Source: Herbaspirillum robiniae (GTDB lineage Bacteria; Pseudomonadota; Gammaproteobacteria; Burkholderiales; Burkholderiaceae_D). From it: a DNA stretch of 64,000 nucleotides. The stretch lies in NCBI RefSeq assembly GCF_002213415.1, contig NZ_NJGU01000004.1:248001-312000 (forward strand). Reading direction: 5' to 3'. Position numbers and translations under genes: made by a program. Under the pieces are notes generated by a model. That model searched no databases. It saw only the letters and a program-made list of their open reading frames with translations, and was not told the DNA's origin. Shown here one piece after another: positions 55,910-64,000 of this stretch (positions within the stretch are counted from its first letter, which is position 1; each line of letters opens with the position of its first letter).

Positions 55910-56157
55910 CGTCCCAGCTTGCGGTCGACGAAGGAGGCCAGGCTGCCCACCGTCTCGAACAGGGCGGCGTCGATCTCCTCATCGTCGATGCTGATGCCGT
56001 AGCGTTCTTCCAGCGCCGTGAGGATGTGGATCACCGCCGCCGAGTCGAGTTCGGCGACGCTACCTAGGAGCGGCGAGCCGGCCTGGAGTTCGGCGGCCCT
56101 GGACCCCAGGCCCAGGGTTTCACCCAGCAGCGTCTTGATGTCTTCGATGGTATGCAT
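55906..56157 (-). CDS. Acyl carrier protein, exosortase A cluster
   Basis: 83 residues with the four-helix ACP pattern. The phosphopantetheine serine is in AELDSAAVIHILTALEERYGI (DSxxV motif), followed by the acidic helix ISIDDEEIDAALFETVGSLASFV. It is a dedicated carrier rather than the fatty acid ACP, since it lacks the DSLDTVE core. It lies between prsT (17 bp) and hydrolase 2 (4-bp overlap). It may carry an acyl group for decoration of the polysaccharide or a lipid precursor, by inference from context. Confidence 0.9.
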   Translation of the reverse strand: MHTIEDIKTLLGETLGLGSRAAELQAGSPLLGSVAELDSAAVIHILTALEERYGISIDDEEIDAALFETVGSLASFVDRKLGR

Positions 56158-56174
56158 GGTGCGACCGGGGATGG

Positions 56175-58961
56175 TTACAGTTTCTTCAGGAGGGCCTTGG
56201 CCTCGTCGCTCTGCGGGAAGGGCTTGTTGCTGGCCAGGAGCTTTTCCAGCTCGCTGCGCGCACGCGCCTTGTCCCCCGACTGCAGCAGCGCCAGCACCAG
56301 GTGATAGTGGATATCCAGCGCCTCCGGCGCGGCGGCGACCGCCTTCTGCAACAGCGGCAGGCCGCGCTCGACATTGCCTTTCTCCACCAGCATCCAGCCC
56401 AGCGTGTCGATCACCGGCGCACTGTCGCCGGCGGCGGCATAGGCCTTCTCGGCGGTTTCCAGCGCGCGCGGGTCATGCTCCTGCTGGTAGGCCCAGGCCA
56501 GGTTGTTGAGGGCGCCGGCGTTGTTGGGTTGCTGGCGCAGGGCTTGCTGGTAATGCTCGATGGCAGCCTTGTTCTGCTTTTGCGCCAGATAGCTTTCACC
56601 CAGATACAGGTGCAGGGCGACGTCGTTGGGGTGGGCCTTGAACCACTGCGCCGCCAGCGCCTCGGCTTCCCGGTTCTTCCCGGACAGCATCAGCGAGCCG
56701 TGCAGCTTCATCAGCAGGCGCACGTTCTGCCTGTCGCCTTCGTAGGCCTTCTCGAAGGCCTTGGCAGCCAGGTCCGGCTGCTTCTGGAAGGCCTGGATAT
56801 TGCCTTCCAGCTCGTAGCCGATCAGCGCCTGCGACGGCTGCTTCTGCATCTGCCGCGCGACCGTCAGCGCCTTCTGGTTGTCGCCGCTCTGCGTGTACAG
56901 CGTCGCGCGGAACACTTCCGCGTCGGCAAAGTCGGGCTGCAGTTCCAGCGCCTTGCGGGCGGCGTCGGCCGCCGCGTTGAGGTTGTTGGTCGCCATGTAG
57001 AGCGAGGCCAGGCGCAGTTGCGCCGGAGCCGAGTCGGGCACCAGCACCACCAGGCGCTGGTAGCTGCTCAGCGCGCCTTGCTTGTCGTCGTTGGCGAACT
57101 GGGCCTGGGCCAGTATCTCCAGCGCGCCGGCATCGGTCGGGTTGACCGACTGCAGATTGCGCGCCTTGGTCAGTGCCTTCTGTTTTTCGCCGATCTGCAG
57201 ATAGCGAGAGATCAGCTGGGTGTTGGCCAGGATCGAGTCGGGATTTTCGTTGACCGCGCGCTCCAGCCATTGGGTGGCTTCCTGCGGATGCTTGTCGCGA
57301 TCGGCCATCGCGGCCAGTGCGGACATGGCCGGGATATTCTTCTTGTCCTTGGCCAGGATCGCCTCGAAGCGCTTGCGCGCGGCCTCGGGCTTGTTCTCCT
57401 TGATGTCCATCTGGGCCAGGTTGGCCACCGCGGCGAAGTAGGCCGGGTCGAGCGCGTTGGCCTTCTCGAAGCTGGCGCGCGCCCTGGCCGGATCGTTCTT
57501 GTTCATGTACAGCCCGCCCTTGAGGTTCTGCACCAGCGGGTTATTGGGCTGTTCCTTCTCCAGCGCTTCGGCGGCGGCCAGCGCCTTGTCGAATTCCTTG
57601 AGCCGCATGTGCGTCATGATCAGCAGGATGCCGGCCTGCGGCGACTTGGTGTCCAGACTGGCGGCCGTCTCGAACTGCGAGACCGCCGTGGTGCTCTGGC
57701 CGCGGCCCAGGTTGCTCAGGCCCAGGCCCATGTGATAACGGGCGCTTTGCGGCGCCAGCACGCTGGCCTTTTCATAGTATTCGGAGGCCTTGCCGAAGTC
57801 CTTGTTCTCCATGCTGATCTCGCCCGCCAGCGCCAGCATCTCGGGATCCTGCTGGTTGGCCTGGAGCGCTGGCGACAGCGTGCCCATGGCCTTGGACTTC
57901 TGGCCGTTCTTCAACTGCACCGAGGCCAGCAGCTTGCGCGCGTACTGATCGTCGGGATTCTTCTCCAGGTACTTCAGCAGATGCAGGTCGGCCTGCGGCA
58001 TCGAGCCCAGCGCGTACTGGATCGCGCCGGCCAGCAGCACGCCAGGCATGTAGTCCGGCGCCGCCGCCAGCACTTTCTGCACATCGGTCAGGGCGTCGGC
58101 GTTCTTGCCCTGGGTGAACTCCAGCACCGCCATCATGTAGGTCGGCAGCAGGTTCTTGGGCGCGGCTTTCTGCGCGGCCTGGATGTCGTCGCGGGCGACG
58201 TCGAACTTGCGTTGCCGGATCTCGATGTCGGCGCGGCCCAGGCGCGCTTCGACCAACTCCGGTTTGAGGGCCAGCACCTGGTTCAGCGTCGCCACGGCTT
58301 CATCGAGCTTGCCCTGGCCGCGCAGCAGGTTGGCCTTGAACATCAGCACTTCGGTGTTACCCGGATTTTTTGCGATGGCGTCTTCGGTGTAGCGATTGGC
58401 GCTGTCCAGATCCTTGTCCAGCAGGGCGCTGCGCGCCATGCCGATGAGCGCCAGCGGCAGCTTGGGATCGCTCTGCAGCGCGGCGTTGAAGGCGTTCTTG
58501 GCGTCGGCCGATTTGCCCAGGCCGAGATAGGCGTTGCCGCGCAGGGCGGCGATGTCGCCCTGCAGCGGCAAGGAACGGGTTTCTTCCAGCAGCTTGTCGA
58601 ACTGGCCTTCGATGAGCAGGGCGCGCGCCAGCGACGGCAGCACCAGCTCGGGCTTGGTGCCCAGGCCAAGCGCGCGCCGCAATTCCTTGTCGGCCGAAAG
58701 CGCGTTGCCGCTGTCGAGATAGATCTTGCCCAGCATCAGGCGCGCTTCGGCGTTGTCCGGATCTTTTTGCAGCGCGTTCTTCAGCTGGATTTCAGCCGCG
58801 GCGTTGTCGCCTTTCTGCTGATATTGCTTGGCTTCGGAAAGCAGGGAGTCGGCCGACTGGAAACGGCCGCAGGCCGTGATGCCAGAGCACGCCAGAATGA
58901 CTGCGCAGGCCGTAGCCGTGAATTTCCATGTGCGTTTTTTATCTACCATCTTGCGTCCCAT
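56175..58961 (-). CDS. prsT: XrtA/PEP-CTERM system TPR-repeat lipoprotein PrsT
   Basis: 928 residues, typical of PrsT. A lipoprotein signal (cysteine near residue 31, in GITAC) leads a continuous array of tetratricopeptide repeats, with each repeat near the pattern of NAEARLMLGKIYLDSGNALSADKELRRAL. The PrsT hallmark LLSEAKQYQQKGDNAAAEIQLKNALQKDPDNAEARLMLGKIYL lies near the N-terminus and WAYQQEHDPRALETAEKAYAAAGDSAPVIDTLGWMLVEKGNVERGLPLLQKA near the end. It is thought to scaffold the polysaccharide export machinery in the periplasm. The start could also be the ATG at 58949. A weak sigma-54 element lies 114 bp upstream. Confidence 0.95.
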   Translation of the reverse strand: MGRKMVDKKRTWKFTATACAVILACSGITACGRFQSADSLLSEAKQYQQKGDNAAAEIQLKNALQKDPDNAEARLMLGKIYLDSGNALSADKELRRALGLGTKPELVLPSLARALLIEGQFDKLLEETRSLPLQGDIAALRGNAYLGLGKSADAKNAFNAALQSDPKLPLALIGMARSALLDKDLDSANRYTEDAIAKNPGNTEVLMFKANLLRGQGKLDEAVATLNQVLALKPELVEARLGRADIEIRQRKFDVARDDIQAAQKAAPKNLLPTYMMAVLEFTQGKNADALTDVQKVLAAAPDYMPGVLLAGAIQYALGSMPQADLHLLKYLEKNPDDQYARKLLASVQLKNGQKSKAMGTLSPALQANQQDPEMLALAGEISMENKDFGKASEYYEKASVLAPQSARYHMGLGLSNLGRGQSTTAVSQFETAASLDTKSPQAGILLIMTHMRLKEFDKALAAAEALEKEQPNNPLVQNLKGGLYMNKNDPARARASFEKANALDPAYFAAVANLAQMDIKENKPEAARKRFEAILAKDKKNIPAMSALAAMADRDKHPQEATQWLERAVNENPDSILANTQLISRYLQIGEKQKALTKARNLQSVNPTDAGALEILAQAQFANDDKQGALSSYQRLVVLVPDSAPAQLRLASLYMATNNLNAAADAARKALELQPDFADAEVFRATLYTQSGDNQKALTVARQMQKQPSQALIGYELEGNIQAFQKQPDLAAKAFEKAYEGDRQNVRLLMKLHGSLMLSGKNREAEALAAQWFKAHPNDVALHLYLGESYLAQKQNKAAIEHYQQALRQQPNNAGALNNLAWAYQQEHDPRALETAEKAYAAAGDSAPVIDTLGWMLVEKGNVERGLPLLQKAVAAAPEALDIHYHLVLALLQSGDKARARSELEKLLASNKPFPQSDEAKALLKKL

Positions 58962-59074
58962 TTCATCATCCCCGGATCAATATCGTCCCTGTTGCAATCT
59001 TGCATTCCGGATAAGATCCGGCGTGCGCCACTATAGCTTATTTATCAACTTTTTTGCTGCCCCGGTCTCGCGCC

Positions 59075-59090
59075 TGCAAGCCTTTTGCCA
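59075..59090 (-). promoter_or_regulatory. Possible sigma-54 promoter of prsT
   Basis: On the minus strand TGGCAAAAGGCTTGCA keeps GG and GC at -24/-12 spacing but deviates from TGGCACG at two positions. It lies 114 bp upstream of the prsT ATG, in the 177-bp gap after the acyltransferase gene. Confidence 0.45.
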
Positions 59091-59138
59091 ATTGGCCTGC
59101 AGCGATATGGCGTGAGTCGGAATTACGTTTCTCCAGGC

Positions 59139-60203
59139 CTATCTTTCGGGCCTGTCGAGTGTCAATTTTTCCGACATCGGCGGCGTCGCCTTTGTCGTTT
59201 CATCGGCCGTCGCCCAGTGCTGGTTCAGGTAGCGCCGCACCGGTTTTTCCAGCAGGTAATAGGAGCCGATGCCGGCGGCCACGCTCAGCGGCGCGGCCAG
59301 CCACGACGACATGCCGTGCCAGTAGTGCTCGAGGTAGAGCGGCTGCTGCCACAGGTAGATCGAGAACGACCACAACCCGAGCTGGCGCAACGGCGCCAGG
59401 CAAAGCAGCTGACGGATCGCCGCCGGCGCTGCCGGCAGCAGGTTGAGCAGCAGGGCCATGGCGCCTACGCTGAGCGTCATGCCCACCGGCAGCGGCACCG
59501 ACCACCAGTTCGGCACCAGCGCCAGCAACGCCAGCGCCGGGTAGCACCAGGCGGGCAGGCGCGGCATGCGCACGCGCTGGAACAGCAGCAGGAAAAAGGC
59601 CGAGGCGAAGATCCCGTAGCCCGCGATCTCGGTGTGGTACCAGAGCTGGAACTCGAGCGTGGCGCTGTCGTAGGCATGCCAGTACCAGAACGCCGCGGCG
59701 ATACAACCGATGCTCGCCAGCGACATCACCGGCAGCGCGCGGCACCAGCCGCGGCGCACGCCGAGGGCGACCAGCGACAGCAGCACATAGGATTGCTCCT
59801 CCACCGACAGCGACCAGATGTGGCCGAAGGGCATGACCGCGTGGCCGACATGGGTGAACACGTAGTTGTTCAGGAACAGCGCGGCGGTGACCGTCTCCAT
59901 CCAGTCGATCGGCCCCGATACCCACCAGCGCGTGGCCAGCGTCAGCCCGATCAGCGCGAACAGGGCGGGAAAAATGCGCGAGATGCGGCGCTTGTAGAAC
60001 AGCGGCAGCGGAGTCGCCTTGATGAACAGCAGCCGCGCCATCAGCAGGCCCGAGAGCACAAAGAACAGGTTGACGCCGATACGCCCCAGGTTGAAGCCCG
60101 GCACCGGGAAGAAATGCCCGAGCAGCAGCAATCCGATGGCCAGTCCGCGCCAGCCGTCGAGGTAGTCGAGATGGGCGAGTCCGCCGGCGTCGGTCTTATC
60201 CAT
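59139..60203 (-). CDS. Membrane acyltransferase, OafA/YrhL (acyltransferase 3) family
   Basis: 354 residues with about ten membrane helices. The signature lies at the N-terminus: HLDYLDGWRGLAIGLLLLGHFF, with the catalytic histidine in LLGH, then GRIGVNLFFVLSGLLMARLL and YKRRISRIFPALFALI, the RR and IxRIxP segments of the family. It transfers acetyl or other acyl groups onto surface polysaccharide. It starts 8 bp inside the deacetylase gene, so they are coupled. The presence of both a deacetylase and an acyltransferase suggests tuning of the exopolysaccharide acylation. Confidence 0.92.
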   Translation of the reverse strand: MDKTDAGGLAHLDYLDGWRGLAIGLLLLGHFFPVPGFNLGRIGVNLFFVLSGLLMARLLFIKATPLPLFYKRRISRIFPALFALIGLTLATRWWVSGPIDWMETVTAALFLNNYVFTHVGHAVMPFGHIWSLSVEEQSYVLLSLVALGVRRGWCRALPVMSLASIGCIAAAFWYWHAYDSATLEFQLWYHTEIAGYGIFASAFFLLLFQRVRMPRLPAWCYPALALLALVPNWWSVPLPVGMTLSVGAMALLLNLLPAAPAAIRQLLCLAPLRQLGLWSFSIYLWQQPLYLEHYWHGMSSWLAAPLSVAAGIGSYYLLEKPVRRYLNQHWATADETTKATPPMSEKLTLDRPER

Positions 60204-61143
60204 AGCGTCGGCGCAGCGCTTGCTGCGCGATCCGGTGGCCGGTCTTCCACAGCGGCGAAGTCAGCACCGGCGGTTGCGCCGTCACGGCGGCAGGCGCGAG
60301 GTCGTGGAAGCCGCGCATGCGGAACTGCCCGCGATGGTCCGCCATGAAGCGGCAGAAGCGCGCGAAGCGGCGGATCATGATCGGATCGGGCCGGTTGCGC
60401 GCGGCATTGAGCAGCTCGAAGTTGTGGGAGAGCATCATGAAGGACTGCCGGCCCTGGCGCAGCGCCTGGCGCATCAGGCCTTCCAGCTCGTGGTTGGAGC
60501 ACGCGCCCAGCTGCACGTGGCGCAGCTTGCCGGTGCCGTCGTTGAACACGCTCATCGGATACTCGAACACGCCGTCGCATTGCACCACGTCGAACAGTTG
60601 CTCGCCGGGGCTCACCCCGCTGTCGGGGCCGAACATGGTGCAGTTGTAGCTGCTGTCGAAAGCGATGCCGTTGGCCGCCAGCGCCGTCAGCGAATCGCGG
60701 TTGAAGCCGAAGCTGCCGGCGCGGAAGGCGTTGATCTCGCCGCCGCCGGCGCGCTCCAGCAAGGCCTTGCCGGCACCGATGATGGTGGTCTGTTCCTCCA
60801 GCGAAAACTGGCGCAGGAACTGGCGGCGCGGCTTGGCCTGCGCGATCAGCGGCACATGCGACTCGCACACCCATTCGGTGTGCAGGTGCTGCTGGACCTC
60901 CTGGCCGTGCTCGCGGATGAGGCCGACGATCTCGTCGAGCGGACCCTGGCCGAAGCGCGTGGCGAACAGGGGCTCGACGAAAAATACGCCGTGCAGGCCA
61001 TGCTCCTGCAAGCGCTGCAGCTTGTAGCGCAGCGCGCCTTCGCCGTGGACGTAGTTGCGAAAAGCCGCCGGAAAGCGCGCATCGATATCGTGCCATCCGT
61101 TGCACCAGATTTCGACGTCCACGGTGAAAAAGACATTGAGCAT
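60196..61143 (-). CDS. Polysaccharide deacetylase family protein (NodB-like)
   Basis: 315 residues. The NodB domain shows the catalytic aspartate in LNVFFTVDVEIWCNG and the metal-binding pair in GQEVQQHLHTEW; FRAGSFGFNRDSLTALAANGIAFDSSYN is the arginine motif, and MMLSHNFELLN carries the final histidine. All are intact, so a zinc-dependent removal of N- or O-acetyl groups from polysaccharide is expected. No signal peptide is visible. The longer open frame upstream overlaps the VpsJ-like gene and is not coding; the ATG at 61143 lies 5 bp after that gene's stop. Confidence 0.9.
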   Translation of the reverse strand: MLNVFFTVDVEIWCNGWHDIDARFPAAFRNYVHGEGALRYKLQRLQEHGLHGVFFVEPLFATRFGQGPLDEIVGLIREHGQEVQQHLHTEWVCESHVPLIAQAKPRRQFLRQFSLEEQTTIIGAGKALLERAGGGEINAFRAGSFGFNRDSLTALAANGIAFDSSYNCTMFGPDSGVSPGEQLFDVVQCDGVFEYPMSVFNDGTGKLRHVQLGACSNHELEGLMRQALRQGRQSFMMLSHNFELLNAARNRPDPIMIRRFARFCRFMADHRGQFRMRGFHDLAPAAVTAQPPVLTSPLWKTGHRIAQQALRRRYG

Positions 61144-61148
61144 GATGG

Positions 61149-62297
61149 TCAGCCGATGTTGTCGATCTTGTCGTAGAGCTGTTCCAGCATCAGGCCGTCC
61201 ATGAAGAACTTGGTGGCCCAGTTGGGATAGCGGTAGGTCATGTAGCCGCCGTTGACCGGATGCGAACCCTTGAGCGCGCCGCGTACATTGAGGTCGTCGG
61301 TGCGCAGGTCCTGGATGCTCATGTTGAAGCGGTTGGCGCGGCGCGCGTGCTCGATCAGCCCGGTCTCGCCGGTGATGCGCGCCAGGCGCAGCCAGTTGAT
61401 CGCCATCTGCGAATTGCCGGTCACGCAGGACCAGTTGCCGCGGGTGCGCCAGTCGGGCGTGTAGTAGGCGGGCAGGGCGCCGTCCCGGCGCTGGCCTGCG
61501 GCCACCCGCCTGGCCATCCGCAGGGCGCGCTCGATATGGTCGTCGCGGCCGGCCGCCAGGCCCACCTCGAGGATGCCGCGGATCGAATAGGCCAGCGTAT
61601 GCGTCAACGCCGACTGGTCGGGATTTTGCGCCAGGCAGTTGTCGGGCAGCCAGTCGTTCTCCTGGGCCCGGCCCAGCGTCCAGTCGACGTTGGCGACGGC
61701 GCCCTGCAGATAACGCTCGTCGCCCAGCGCCTGGGACGTGCGCACCAGGCCGAACGCCGAACGGGTGTTGTAGCTGTTGAGCTTGGAGGTGGTGAACGGC
61801 GACGCGAAGCGGCGCCATGCGCCATCCTCGTCCTGCGCCGCCAGCAGCCAGTCGGCCGCGCGCGTGAGCGCCACGCGGAAGCCTTCCTCGCCGGTTTCGG
61901 TATAGGCGCTGGCCCAGCCGAACAGGGCCTGGCCGGTGTTGAAGATGGTGGGCGCGACGATCTCTGCGTCCATGGTGCCGGCGCGCACGCCGCCGTCGGC
62001 CATCTGGATGTCGCACTCCCAGCGCGTCATGCGGTAGGCGGCCTGGGCGTATTGCGGCGCCTGGTAATGGCGGGCGTAGTCGTACAGCGTCGGGATGATG
62101 TAGCCGGTGGTCTCGGGGTAGGAGGCGTTCCATTTGCCGGCGCGGATATCGTAGCTGTGCGCCACGCCGTCGTCGGGGGTGCCGCGCTGCGCCTGCAGCA
62201 GCCAGTCGGCGGCCGCCTTCAGGTGCTGTTCGATCGCTTGCGCCGGCTGGCTGCTCGCGCCCAGTTTGTCTTTGATCAGTTGTTTGATGTGTTGCAC
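61149..62297 (-). CDS. VpsJ-like alpha/alpha-barrel polysaccharide biosynthesis protein
   Basis: 382 residues with the repeated-helix pattern of alpha/alpha-toroid enzymes (family of terpene cyclases and many polysaccharide-acting enzymes). Segments include AADWLLQAQRGTPDDGVAHSYDIRAGKWNASYPETTGYIIPTLYDYA, WECDIQMADGGVRAG and FFMDGLMLEQLYD. Aromatic and acidic residues line the expected cavity. Homologues are annotated as VpsJ in Vibrio-like exopolysaccharide loci, by recall. No signal peptide. It lies between the ATP-grasp and deacetylase genes, so it acts on polysaccharide or its lipid-linked unit. Reaction unknown. Confidence 0.75.
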   Translation of the reverse strand: MQHIKQLIKDKLGASSQPAQAIEQHLKAAADWLLQAQRGTPDDGVAHSYDIRAGKWNASYPETTGYIIPTLYDYARHYQAPQYAQAAYRMTRWECDIQMADGGVRAGTMDAEIVAPTIFNTGQALFGWASAYTETGEEGFRVALTRAADWLLAAQDEDGAWRRFASPFTTSKLNSYNTRSAFGLVRTSQALGDERYLQGAVANVDWTLGRAQENDWLPDNCLAQNPDQSALTHTLAYSIRGILEVGLAAGRDDHIERALRMARRVAAGQRRDGALPAYYTPDWRTRGNWSCVTGNSQMAINWLRLARITGETGLIEHARRANRFNMSIQDLRTDDLNVRGALKGSHPVNGGYMTYRYPNWATKFFMDGLMLEQLYDKIDNIG

Positions 62298-62360
62298 GGT
62301 ATGGCTTTCAGTAATGCGTTTTTCTGCGGGTAACGGGGTGGGCGTGAAGACCTGGCGAGC

Positions 62361-63560
62361 TCATGCGGTGCGTCGCATCCGAACGTGCATCAGCGCCGTC
62401 AGGCGCCCGGCCATGTAGTCGATCCACGGCAAGGGGTCGTTCCAGCGCAGGTAGGCGTCCATGACCTTGTGGCCGGCGGAGCGCATGTCGGGTTTGCCGC
62501 CGCCTTCTTCGAAGGCCCATTTGTCGGCCTGCGGGTCGCGCCAGATATGCGCCGGCGGCGCGGCGGGCGCCTCCGGCATCGGCAGCGCCGGCAGCCCGGC
62601 TTCGTGGCGATAGGCCGCCAGCGGGATGTTGACGCCGTTCAGGGTCGCCACTTCCTGCTGGTAGTCGGTGCGTCCCACGGTCGGTTCGACCATGTAGAAG
62701 CGGCCGTCGCGGCGGTCGCGCTTGTATTCCATGCTGCCCATGCCGACGAAGCCGGTGCGGGTGAAGAAGTCGAGGGTGGTGGCGGTCAGCTCGGCATGGA
62801 ATTCCCAGGCCGCGGTGCAGCTGGCGGTGCCTCCGATGTGCAGCGGCCACGAACGGATCTTGCGGCCGACGAAGGAAGTGACCAGCTGGCCGTCGCGGCC
62901 GATGTATTGCAGGCAGAAGTAGATCTCGTCGTCTTCGCCCTCGATCCATTCCTGCGCCACCATGTCGGCCAGCACCGGTTCGATCTCGGCATAGAGCGCG
63001 GCGACCTCGCCGGCATCGCTCACCTTGTAGGCCTTCTTGAAGCGCGCGCCGTAGCCATAATCCTTGTGCGCCGGCTTGAACACGCAGGGAAAGCGCAGTT
63101 GCCCCAGCGACGGCAGGTCCGCGCGGCTGCCGATCTGCACGGTGCGCGGCACCGCCGAGGCGCATGCCTCGGCCAGTTCGGCAAAGCCCTGCTTGTGCAT
63201 CAGCTGCATCAGCCGCTCGTGGCCGGGCAGGCGCAGCAGGTAAGGGCCGGCCAGGCGCTCGCGCTGGGCCGAGATGGTGTTGACGCCTTTTTCCTCGGTC
63301 ACGAACAGCATCGCCGGACGATGGAACCGCGTCGCAAGCGCCAGCAGATGTTCCGTCAGCGCATCGCCTTCGAGCGACGCGGCCAGCGATTTGCCTCCAT
63401 AGCGCGAGCGCATGGCGGGCGACTTCGGATCTTCATCCACCACGGTCAGCGCAACGCCGGCCGCGCCCAGGCTGCGCACGATGCCCAGGGCGTTGAGACC
63501 GCCGCCGACCACCACGGCATGAGTGCGCTGCGCGCGCGGAACGAAATGGGTATGGGTCAT
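62361..63560 (-). CDS. ATP-grasp domain ligase in polysaccharide cluster
   Basis: 399 residues. An N-terminal Rossmann-like fold (about 1-115, HAVVVGGGLNALGIVRSLGAAGVALTVVDEDPKSPA) is followed by ATP-grasp elements: FPCVFKPAHKDYGYGARFKKA, the hinge QEWIEGEDDEIYFCLQYI, and the metal-binding GMGSMEYKRDRRDGRFYMVEPTVGRTD. Such enzymes form amide bonds between a carboxylate and an amine. In polysaccharide loci they may add amino acids or amines to sugar carboxylates, which is inference. It overlaps the flippase gene by 4 bp. Confidence 0.85.
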   Translation of the reverse strand: MTHTHFVPRAQRTHAVVVGGGLNALGIVRSLGAAGVALTVVDEDPKSPAMRSRYGGKSLAASLEGDALTEHLLALATRFHRPAMLFVTEEKGVNTISAQRERLAGPYLLRLPGHERLMQLMHKQGFAELAEACASAVPRTVQIGSRADLPSLGQLRFPCVFKPAHKDYGYGARFKKAYKVSDAGEVAALYAEIEPVLADMVAQEWIEGEDDEIYFCLQYIGRDGQLVTSFVGRKIRSWPLHIGGTASCTAAWEFHAELTATTLDFFTRTGFVGMGSMEYKRDRRDGRFYMVEPTVGRTDYQQEVATLNGVNIPLAAYRHEAGLPALPMPEAPAAPPAHIWRDPQADKWAFEEGGGKPDMRSAGHKVMDAYLRWNDPLPWIDYMAGRLTALMHVRMRRTA

Positions 63561-64000
63561 GATCGGCTCGCACGGATGAAGGGCCAGCGCTCGAAGCGCG
63601 AGGCCGGCGCTCCGAGGTCGATGAGGATTTGCCGGATCTCCTGCACCGCATTGCGGTCCACGAAGATGATCCAGGCCAGGTAGGCCAGCACGCCGGCCGC
63701 GATTTCAAGCAACAGGATCGCCGCAACCGGCAGGCCCAGCGCGTACAGCAGCTGGCGCACCAGCAGCACTGCCGCCACCATCGCCAGCGCCCCGCACAGG
63801 ATGGGCAGCAGGCAGCGATAGTAGGCGCGCATCGACATGCCGGTCAGGCGGCAGACGTCGCGCAGCAGCTTGACCGACAGCAGCGGATACACCAGCACCC
63901 AGGCCGCCGACACGCCGCGCAGGCCGTCCAGCAAGGCGCCGGCGGCGAAGGCGAGCGACATCACCAGCGCGCACAGCGCGGTGTAGGCGGCCAGTTTCTT
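63557..64000 (-). CDS. Polysaccharide flippase, C-terminal part (truncated by window edge)
   Basis: The frame is open to the right end of the window, so only the last 147 residues or so are seen. They include several hydrophobic helices (VSAAWVLVYPLLSVKLL, LPILCGALAMVAAVLLVRQLLYALGLPVAAILLLEIAAGVLAYLAWIIF) and a short basic tail. The region between helices, RLTGMSMRAYYRCLLPILCGALAM, is typical of Wzx-type oligosaccharide flippases, where SxxxYYRxLxP occurs before the penultimate helices. It moves lipid-linked repeat units across the inner membrane. Its stop overlaps the ATP-grasp start by 4 bp. Confidence 0.8.
   Translation of the reverse strand, partial: KKLAAYTALCALVMSLAFAAGALLDGLRGVSAAWVLVYPLLSVKLLRDVCRLTGMSMRAYYRCLLPILCGALAMVAAVLLVRQLLYALGLPVAAILLLEIAAGVLAYLAWIIFVDRNAVQEIRQILIDLGAPASRFERWPFIRASRS

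Noticed and set aside
56301-59036. 911-codon plus-strand ORF opposite prsT
   Set aside because: Low-complexity shadow of the TPR gene; no start context or family features.
61144-62133. N-terminal extension of the deacetylase frame
   Set aside because: It overlaps the VpsJ-like gene fully, and the NodB domain begins right after the ATG at 61143.

Overview
The window is GC-rich, densely coded chromosomal DNA from a betaproteobacterium of the order Burkholderiales, most probably Oxalobacteraceae (Herbaspirillum-like). This is an inference from gene content: the pyrG-kdsA-eno-ftsB run, a prfB-lysS pair, LolC/LolD, a TRAP binding protein, many LysR/MocR regulators, and an exosortase A (XrtA)/PEP-CTERM exopolysaccharide system. 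No rRNA or taxonomic marker was compared.

Left part (1-15.2 kb): small accessory metabolism and regulation. It holds the end of a zinc alcohol dehydrogenase, an orphan TRAP substrate-binding protein, an MFS exporter overlapping a phosphinothricin-type acetyltransferase, a divergent LysR regulator with a clear operator-like dyad, a DhaK-DhaL fusion kinase, and an XRE/MmyB-type regulator. That regulator is linked by a shared perfect inverted repeat to a SnoaL-like protein gene. Then come argC, a second LysR regulator, a GNAT/MocR divergent pair, a lone receiver domain, a DUF4118-like membrane protein and an alpha/beta hydrolase.

Middle (15.2-48.2 kb): mostly housekeeping. An isolated contractile phage tail sheath gene sits between a glycine-zipper envelope protein and lysS. 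prfB needs the classical +1 programmed frameshift. A PhoX-like Tat-exported phosphatase, a small lipoprotein and a membrane diguanylate cyclase separate prfB-lysS from recJ and an RpfE-like gene. A UvrD-like helicase has a near-consensus LexA box. lolC-lolD, argE, tatD-comEC, pyrG-kdsA, eno, ftsB and pnuC follow, then a cytosolic diguanylate cyclase, a NarX/NarL-type two-component pair and tRNA-Arg(ACG).

Right part (48.2-64 kb): surface polysaccharide and PEP-CTERM functions. A Wza-like export lipoprotein and a secreted RIFT-barrel-like protein are followed by three PEP-CTERM proteins, two of them close paralogues. Both paralogues have -24/-12 (sigma-54) promoters, one matching the consensus exactly. 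A long minus-strand cluster then carries, in transcription order, a flippase, an ATP-grasp enzyme, a VpsJ-like alpha/alpha-barrel protein, a polysaccharide deacetylase, an acyltransferase, the TPR lipoprotein PrsT, an acyl carrier protein and the exosortase-A-associated hydrolases 2 and 1. The exosortase, glycosyltransferases and the PrsK/PrsR regulators are not in the window and probably lie beyond 64 kb. A weaker -24/-12 element precedes prsT, suggesting that the polysaccharide machinery and its PEP-CTERM cargo are co-regulated by RpoN. All start choices, operators and promoters were read by eye and not tested computationally.
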